Shown here piece by piece: positions 57,008 through 64,000 of a stretch of 64,000 nucleotides of DNA (the first letter of the stretch is position 1; each line of letters begins with the position of its first letter). The translations under genes and the position numbers were made by a program. The stretch is from assembly GCA_963778945.1 (NCBI GenBank), contig CAVZWL010000007.1:189974-253973 (forward strand), given 5' to 3'. The stretch is from Fen-1254 sp963778945 (lineage in GTDB: Bacteria; Bacteroidota; Ignavibacteria; UBA10030). The notes beneath the pieces were generated by a model. The model ran no database searches. It was not told the DNA's origin and was given only the letters and a program-made list of their open reading frames with translations.

Positions 57008-58580
57008 ATGGCAAAAAAAACTGCTCTTATTATCGGTGCTGGTCCTGCCGGACTTACCGCAGCTTACGAATTACTGACCCGCTCGGACATTCATCCGATT
57101 GTCTTCGAAGCGACGGATATGGCCGGCGGAATTGCGAGGACGTTCAATCATCACGGGAACAGAATAGATCTCGGCGGCCACCGATTTTTTTCAAAATCGG
57201 CGCGTGTTACAAAATGGTGGCTCTCCAAATTTCCGCTTCAAAAAATAGACGATGCGGCAAAAGAACCGGTCAAAGTTATTTTAGGCGAAGCGGCTGCAGG
57301 GTGCGGAGGGCATCGATCTGGAAAACGGATTGGATCAGGACAGTACCGATCGTGTGATGCTCGTGCGGAAACGCATATCGCGCATTCTCTTTCACCGCCG
57401 ATTCTTCGATTATCCGGTCACGCTGAATTGGAATACACTCCGCAACCTGGGATTTGTCAGCGTCATGCGAATCGGGTTCAGTTATCTGCGCTCCCAAATT
57501 TTTCCGATCAGGCATGAAGCTTCGCTGGAAGATTTTTTTGTGAACCGTTTTGGGCGCGAACTGTATAAAACATTTTTTAAGAATTATACAGAAAAAGTCT
57601 GGGGCGTTCCGTGCACGGCAATTCAGCCGGACTGGGGTGCGCAGCGCATTAAGGGATTGTCTGTCGCAAAAGTCATCAGTCATGCGGTTTCGACCGTTTT
57701 TTTGAAAAGCATCGGCAGGCACCGGAAAAAAGTGGAAACAAGTCTGGTCGATTATTATCTTTATCCCAAATACGGGCCGGGGCAATTATGGGAAGCGATC
57801 GCTGAATCTGTGAAGCAGAAAGGCGGCGATCTTCTGTATCGGCATACAGTCGTGGGATTTGAAGATGACGGTTCTCGAATAACGGGCGTCAAAGTAAGAG
57901 ACGAATCCACAGGCGGCGTGTCGGCAGTTCATGCGGACTATGTGTTCTCGACCATGCCCGTGCGCGATCTTGTGCTTGGAATGAGCGGTACGGTCCCCAA
58001 AGATGTTCACCTTGCAGCAGAGCAGATTCAATATCGGGACTTTATGACCATTGGACTGCTGTTCCCGCGTCTTAAAACGCCGGATGGACGGCTGCCGGAT
58101 AACTGGATTTATATACAGGAAGGATACGTTAAAGTCGGGCGGATTCAAGTATTTAACAATTGGAGTCCTTACCTTGTACAGGATCCGAATTCCGTATGGC
58201 TCGGGCTTGAATATTTTTGTCAGGAAGGCGACGAGCTCTGGACGATGAAGGATGAAGATTTAATTCGCCTGGGAGTGAAAGAACTGGAGGCAATGAATCT
58301 GGCAGAGCCGGAGAAATTATCGGACGCAGTCGTTCTGCGCATGCCCAAAGCGTATCCCGCCTACTTCGGAGGGTACGAGCGGTTCGGTTTGATTCGCAGC
58401 TTCGTCGACCGGTTCGAGAATTTATTCCTCATCGGAAGAAACGGAATGCACAGGTATAACAATATGGATCATTCTATGCTCGTTGCAATGACGGCGGTGG
58501 ATAACATTCTTGCGGACATCAAGACAAAAGACAATCTGTGGAAAATAAATACAGAAACGGACTATCACGAGGAAAAATGA
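57008..58580 (+). CDS. FAD-dependent oxidoreductase, UDP-galactopyranose mutase/amine oxidase-like, one frameshift
   Basis: A flavoprotein of about 523 residues. The N-terminal FAD-binding loop is IIGAGPAGLTAAYEL (residues about 8-22), with FEATDMAGGIARTF and LGGHRFFSKS following, and RNGMHRYNNMDHSM near the C-terminus as in UGM/protoporphyrinogen-oxidase-like proteins. The frame breaks near 57300; the later part resumes with EGIDLENGLDQDS. It starts the polysaccharide locus and is 1 base from the glycosyltransferase gene, so a sugar- or polyprenol-linked substrate is plausible but unproven. Confidence 0.75.
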
Positions 58581-58581
58581 A

Positions 58582-60314
58582 ATGAAATTATCCGGAAAAT
58601 GGGCGCTGGCTGCCGCGGCGGCGATTTTTTTAGGTTTGTATATTGCTCTTGCATGGATGCAGAAGGATTTTTTACTACCAGATTTTGATTACCGGGGGAA
58701 ATGGGGATTTTTTATGGCATGGATTACCGGATGGGAATTCCAATCTGAAATATGGAAAATCCTTCTCCTTCTTCCTGCGACGGTGCTCGGAACGGCAGCG
58801 CTGGCAAAGGCGGGGGTTCGCATTTCTTTTCCAGCGATATTCCGCGGCCGCTTATTCATGGGAGCGCTGCTTCTTGCTGCGGCGATTCTTCTTATTCTTT
58901 CCGTTCGATTCCTGTTTCACGGGACGGAAGTTACGGATGATGAAAATACGTATGATTTTCAGGCAAAGACGCTGTTGGCCGGGCGGCTCGTTAATCCTCC
59001 TCCTCCTGTCATAAGCAACTTTAACAATGTATTTCTGATCAATGACGGTTCATGCTGGGTCGGAAAATATACTCTGGGGCATCCTTTAGTTATTGCTTTC
59101 GGTATGATGCTTGGCAGTCGCTACATCGGAACTATCGTGCTCAGTATCCTGACGCTGCTGCTGGTGTACGGCATTGCAAAGGAATTGTTTCACGGATAAG
59201 AGGGTGGCGCTTCTGGCGCTTTGTCTGGGCGCGGTTTCTCCCTTTTTTTATATGGTTTCGTCTTCGCTCTTAAGCCATACGACCACAGCTTTCTTCCTTG
59301 CGCTTTTTATGTATCTTTTTTTGTACGCGCGGCGTATGGAAAAACCGGAATTGAAATTCCTGCTGTCGCTGCTTGCAGGATTATCGCTCGGTTATGCATT
59401 CAATTCCCGTCAGATGACAGCGGTCGGTTTTGCCCTTCCGTTTATTGTCGTCGGGGCATATGACTGCTGGAAGATGCGTTCCAAAGCGCTGGCATCGGGA
59501 ATGCTGTGCGGCGCGGGTTTTCTTGTTGTCTTTGGATTGACATTATGGTACAACAATATGGTAACGGGAAATCCGCTGCAGTTTCCGTTTCATTACTATA
59601 GTCCATTCGAAGCGGTCGGATTTGGAACATACGGCCATACGCCTCTCTTCGGCCTTCGGAATCTTATCGTGAATTCATTCCGCCTGAATGCAGCTCTCTT
59701 CGGATTTCCGCTTCAGTTTGATGTTCGTGTTTTTTATGCTGTTCGTCAAAAAGGATTTCGGCGACCGGTTGGCGTTCGGCATTATTGCCGGCATCGGAGG
59801 AATGTATATTGTGTATTATTCTCCCGGTGTTGCCGATCTGGGTCCTGTCTATTTTTATGAAATGCTGATTCCTCTGCTTATCTTAAGCGCTCGCGCTATT
59901 TGCATTATCCACGATATGTTCAAGGAGCGTTTTGCAGGCGGCAAAAATGTTCGTTCCCGTTTTCTTGATGCTTTCCGTTTCTTGCCGCCCTGGGATCGTA
60001 TGTTCCGGAAAAAATTATTCATATCAGCCGGCTGACGAAGGCAAAATCCGGGAGCCGTACGAACTTGTCCAATCATCCGGTATTCATCATGCTGTTGTCA
60101 TGATCGAACGGCTGCCGTATAAAGGGATGGGTTTTCGGTTACAGAAGTCCTTCTCCGCTCTTCACGGATGATATCGTGTATTGCATGTTCGCTGACCGGC
60201 ATCGAATAAAGCAATGATGAAATATTTCCGAGACAGAGAATTTCTATCTCCTCCACTATAATACAAGCCAAGCAGAATTTCCAATTGCTTCCAGTAGCGC
60301 GGGATACCTTATGA
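58582..60314 (+). CDS. GT39/ArnT-like membrane glycosyltransferase, multiple frameshifts
   Basis: A multi-pass membrane protein of about 570 residues when read across frames. It has many hydrophobic helices and the loop motif VTDDENTYDFQAKTLLAG with acidic residues typical of GT-C glycosyltransferases, then KYTLGHPLVIAF. The frame changes near 59190, near 59720 and several times between 60000 and 60280; the end reads YLLHYNTSQAEF then LLPVARDTL with the stop overlapping the next ATG. It would transfer a sugar from a polyprenol carrier on the periplasmic side. The heavy break-up suggests poor sequence here. Confidence 0.6.
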
Positions 60315-61247
60315 AAAAAAGGAAAAAAGTTATAAGCATCGTGACTCCGTGTTACAATGAAGAAAAGAACGTCGAAGAATTATACAAGCAGGTGAGACAG
60401 ATATTTGAAGGACTTAGCGATTATTCCTACGAACATATTTTTATCGACAACGCTTCAAAAGATGACACGGTTCTGATTTTAAAAGAGATTGCAAAAAAGG
60501 ATAGAAACATCAAGATCATTGTCAATTCGCGGAATTTTGGACATATCCGTTCACCCTTTTACGGAATGCTTCAGGCTCAGGGAGACGCCGTTATTTCCTT
60601 AGTGGCGGATTTTCAGGATCCGCCGGAATTGATAAAACAGTTTATTTCGGAATGGGAGCGGGGCTTATAAAATTGTTGTCGGAGTAAAAACGCAAAGTAA
60701 AGAATCCGCATCTATGTTTTTCATCCGCAAAACGTACTATAATCTTATCAACAGTCTGGCGGAAACAAAATTAATAAAGAATTATACGGGTTTCGGCCTG
60801 TATGATAAAAAGATCATAGAGATTCTCGGAAAAATGCAGGATCCGTATCCCTACTTCAGAGGATTGATATGCGATATCGGATTTGACAAAGCAATAATCG
60901 AATATGTGCAGCCGCAGAGGAAGCGCGGCATAACCAAAAATAATTTTTATACGCTTTACGATATGGCCATGCTGGGTATTACCAGCCATTCCAAAGTGCC
61001 GCTGCGTCTTGCCACAATGTTCGGATTTGCCGCTTCATTCCTGAGCGGATGTGCAGGCGTCGGATATTTAATTTATAAACTTTTATTCTGGAGCTGGTTC
61101 TCTGTCGGCATTGCTCCGTTGGTTATCGGTTTATTCTTCTTTGCCTCCGTGCAATTGTTTTTTATCGGAGTGATAGGGGAATATATCGGTTCCATTCACA
61201 CGCAGGTCCAGCAAAGGCCGCTTGTGATAGAGAAAGGAACGGATTAA
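60311..61247 (+). CDS. GT2 family glycosyltransferase (GtrB/ArnC-like), one frameshift
   Basis: A membrane-associated glycosyltransferase of about 312 residues that loads a sugar onto undecaprenyl phosphate. The GT-A nucleotide-binding start ISIVTPCYNEEKNVEEL is at residues about 8-24, and SLVADFQDPPELI provides the acidic motif. Two C-terminal helices (RLATMFGFAASFLSG and IAPLVIGLFFFASVQLFF) are typical. The frame changes near 60670, where dropping one T yields ERGYKIVVGVK. It feeds the preceding GT39-like enzyme. Confidence 0.8.
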
Positions 61248-61376
61248 TTTCGATGTGCCGTCTTCCATCTGATCCCAGGGATAAAAAATAATGTAACCGG
61301 ATAATATATCGCTTGCCGAAATGCAAGGTATTCTACTGCTCGATATGATGCATATCTTCAGAGAAGGAGAGAAGAA

Positions 61377-62153
61377 ATGAAAGTAGTCATACTTGCGGGC
61401 GGATTAGGAACGCGTATCAGCGAGGAATCCCATTTAAGGCCCAAACCGATGATAGAGATAGGAGAGAAACCCATTCTCTGGCATATCATGAAAATCTATT
61501 CCCATTATGGATTTAACGATTTTATTATATGCCTCGGGTATAAAGGATATATCATAAAAGAATACTTTTCCAATTATTTTTTGCATCAGTGCGATGTAAC
61601 ATTTGATCTCACCAAGAATAGCCGGCATATTCTGCACACCCACAGCGCAGAGCCATGGAAAGTCACATTGGTCGATACGGGTCGTTCAAACGATGACGGG
61701 CGGTCGGATTAAACGGATTGCTCAATATATTCCCGACGATACATTTTTGATGACGTACGGGGACGGAGTTGCAGACGTGAATATTCCTCAAATCATAGAG
61801 AATCATAGAAATCAAAAAAACTTGTTACGGTTACGGCAGTGCAGCCTGCCGGAAGATTCGGGGCTTTGGATATCGATGATAAAAATACCGTCTTTAGCTT
61901 TTCAGAAAAACCCAAAGGAGACGGTATATGGATCAATGCAGGTTTTTTTGTCATGAATCGAAAAGTTATCGATTATATACAAGACGATACGACGCTCTTT
62001 GAAAGAGAACCGTTGGAAAAGATTGCAAAGGAAAAACGATTAAATGCCTTCAAACATACAGGATTTTGGCAGCCGATGGATACACTGCGGGATAAAGTAT
62101 ATCTGGAAGAGCTTTTGAATTCCGGGAAAGCGCCGTGGAAGATATGGGAATGA
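61377..62153 (+). CDS. rfbF: Glucose-1-phosphate cytidylyltransferase, two frameshifts
   Basis: Makes CDP-glucose, the entry point to CDP-3,6-dideoxyhexoses. It begins VVILAGGLGTRISEES with the LRPKPMIEIGEKPI signature and continues through MTGGRIKRIAQYI and DDTFLMTYGDGVADVNI to EKPKGDGIWINAGFFV and HTGFWQPMDTLRDK. Frame changes occur near 61690 and near 61825. A strong RBS, AAGGAGAG, precedes the ATG at 61377. It ends in an ATGA overlap with rfbG. Confidence 0.87.
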
Positions 62154-63298
62154 ACTTGACCGATTGTTTTTCTGGAATTTATAAAGACAAAAAGATTCTT
62201 GTCACGGGAGATACCGGTTTCAAAGGTTCATGGCTTTGCATCTGGTTGAAAGAATTAGGCGCGGAAGTATACGGTTATGCGCTGCCGCCGCAGCAAAAGG
62301 AAGATAATTTTGTCCGCTGCGGTTTGGACTCTCTGATAAGCCATAAGGATGGAGATATTCGTGATTACGATTTATTCCTTCGATACGTAAAAGAAGTCCA
62401 GCCGGACATTGCTTTTCATCTTGCCGCACAGCCCCTTGTTCTGGAGTCATATCAAAATCCCAGATATACATTTGAAACGAATGTCATCGGCACTGTGAAC
62501 TTCTTCGAGGCCATGCGAACAGTGGCAGGTATTAAAGCGGCCGTGAATATTACGAGCGATAAATGCTATCAGAATAACGAAAGTATTTCGGGATACCGTG
62601 AAAGCGATCCGATGGGCGGGAATGATCCTTACAGTGCATCGAAGGGCTGTGCTGAGTTGGTTACATCTGCATATTTGCATTCTTTTTTTCAGAAGGATGG
62701 AACCGCTTCGATTGCTTCTGTGCGTGCAGGGAATGTCATCGGCGGCGGAGATTGGTCGGCGCAATAGAATTATTCCGGATTTTTTCCGCGCTATTAAGGA
62801 TCGCACCGGCCGATTATTTTACGCAATCCGAATGCAACACGGCCATGGCAATTTGTTCTGGAACCTTTGAGCGGATATCTGCATCTGGCATCGCTGCTTT
62901 ATCGTGAAGGAAATAAATATTCCGGCGGATGGAATTTCGGTCCGGGTATCATCTCAGGGCATACGGTGGAAGAATTGGTGCAAACGATTTTGCGCTTATA
63001 TGGAAGCGGGTCTGTTCAGTATGAAACACAGGAGGAAAAGCTGCACGAAGCATCCTCGCTTCGATTGGATATTTCAAAGGCAATGACATTATTGAAGTGG
63101 CAGCCCGTTTTACAATTTGATGAATTGGCCCAATTCACGGTCGATGGATATCGTGATGATTTAAGCGACGCCCCTGTATATCAGAAACGGATTATGCAGC
63201 TTGTCGAATATGTCCGATTAGCGCAGGATCGGAAAATTGGATGGGCTGTGAGCGGTCATGAGAGAGCAGCCATTGGTCATTCATTCGGCTGCCAATGA
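62150..63298 (+). CDS. rfbG: CDP-glucose 4,6-dehydratase, two frameshifts
   Basis: Converts CDP-glucose to CDP-4-dehydro-6-deoxyglucose. The NAD-binding VTGDTGFKGSWL is at residues about 21-32, AFHLAAQPLV follows, and the catalytic DPYSASKGCAEL and GNVIGGGDW are clear. Two opposite frame changes occur near 62760 and near 62805, after which NPNATRPWQFVLEPLSGYLHL continues in the original frame. The last dozen residues are unlike the family, so the true stop may lie slightly earlier. It is coupled to rfbF by ATGA. Confidence 0.85.
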
Positions 63299-63336
63299 TG
63301 ATGACGGGCAAGGAAAAGACTATAAAGTGGATTGAG

Positions 63337-64000
63337 ATGACACACGAAGAAATACGAAAACAGATCTTGGAGCTAACGAAGCAGTATTATACGGCAAAGT
63401 ATTCCGGAGAAAAATTCATGCCGGGCCAATCGCCTGTACATTATGCAGGCAGGGTATTTGATGATACGAGAACTGTCGAATCTCGTCGATTCGTCGCTGG
63501 ATTTTTGGCTGACTGAAGGAAGATATTCGGAAGAGTTTGCCGGAAAGATCTCGGATTTTCTAGGCGTTGAAAATGTCCTTTTGACGAATTCCGGATCGTC
63601 GGCCAATCTTCTTGCGTTTGCCGCATTGACATCGGAAAAACTTGGGACCGGAGATTGCAGCCGGGGGATGAAGTAATCTCCGTGGCGGCGGGATTCCCAT
63701 CGACTGTTGCGCCGATTATCCAATATCAATGTGTGCCGGTATTCGTGGATGTCGAAATTCCGACATATAACATCGATGTTCAACAGATCGAATCGGCAAT
63801 TTCCGAAAAAACAAAATGCATTTTTCTCGCACATACATTGGGCAATCCCTTTGACCTCGATGCGGTCTTGAAGATTGCGGAAAAATATAAGCTGTGGCTT
63901 ATCGAAGATAATTGCGATGCATTCGGCAGTACATATAAAGGGCGATATACGGGTACCTTCGGACATCTTTCAACACTTTCGTTTTATCCGGCGCATCATA
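63337..64000 (+). CDS. rfbH: CDP-4-dehydro-6-deoxyglucose 3-dehydratase, frameshifted, 3' end outside window
   Basis: PMP- and iron-sulfur-dependent dehydratase (E1) that removes the 3-hydroxyl to make 3,6-dideoxyhexoses. The N-terminus THEEIRKQILELTKQYY is typical, followed by NVLLTNSGSSANLLAF, SVAAGFPSTVAPI and LIEDNCDAFGSTY. The PLP-lysine position reads SFYPAHH with His, the hallmark of E1 enzymes as against aminotransferases. Frame changes near 63450 and 63660 are needed. The iron-sulfur Cys and C-terminus lie beyond the window. An upstream ATG at 63295 or 63298 is also possible. Confidence 0.85.

Overview
The window reads as chromosomal DNA of a free-living Gram-negative bacterium of the Bacteroidota/Chlorobiota/Ignavibacteriota (FCB) group. 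The main reason is a fused LpxC-FabZ gene inside a block encoding uppS, bamA, two Skp/OmpH chaperones, lpxD and lpxA. Other pointers are a short-linker sensor kinase, GAFTDA-type NtrC regulators, outer-membrane proteins with an N-terminal LKNGSVIHG module, and a RfbFGH sugar locus. No rRNA, tRNA, CRISPR array, prophage or insertion sequence was recognised. Base composition looks moderate and even by eye.

Layout. 1-5.3 kb: a damaged MacA-type efflux adaptor, plsC, an FMN reductase, a tRNA-editing-like protein, a methyltransferase and a secreted protein with two copies of an unfamiliar domain. 5.3-12.8 kb: a TonB_C-parvulin lipoprotein, a patatin/outer-membrane protein, a PDZ-membrane-GAF-SpoIIE phosphatase and marC. 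13-17.2 kb: uppP, a GNAT protein, truA, a secreted unknown and a DUF885-like metallopeptidase. 17.2-24.3 kb: two paralogous outer-membrane proteins with matching terminators, an orphan DNA methyltransferase, then aminotransferase, ACT protein and phenylacetate-CoA ligase. 24.5-41.4 kb: one long co-directional run for envelope building (uppS-bamA-skp-skp-lpxD-lpxC/fabZ-lpxA) continuing through a lipoate ligase, panB, surE, mutS, a DinB-like protein, a Cys-rich protein, a second SpoIIE phosphatase and a HerA-like ATPase. 41.5-48.6 kb: folA, thyX, an arginase-family protein lacking two metal ligands, two small membrane proteins, an M28 peptidase, a sensor kinase and purA. 48.9-57 kb: histidine degradation (hutU, hutH) around an adenosine-specific kinase-like protein, sixA, an NtrC regulator and a receiver-kinase hybrid. 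57-64 kb: a polysaccharide locus with an FAD oxidoreductase, two glycosyltransferases and rfbF-rfbG-rfbH for a CDP-3,6-dideoxyhexose, cut by the window end.

Two window-wide patterns stand out. First, about 18 genes, including essential ones (purA, lpxD, plsC), are interrupted by single-base frame changes after which the same protein continues in another frame. This points to indel errors in the sequence more than to decay, so these genes are given as single entries with the frame changes noted. Second, the spacers of the 48.9-57 kb block, plus the marC-uppP spacer, are packed with degenerate 7-8 base tandem words resembling the STRR repeats known from cyanobacteria; other spacers lack them.

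The strongest candidates for something new are the repeat-filled hut/two-component block, the arginase-family protein with two Asp-to-Gly changes at metal ligands, the duplicated VWIVDG-domain protein, and the TonB_C-parvulin lipoprotein. I see no clear anti-phage or otherwise unprecedented multi-gene system.
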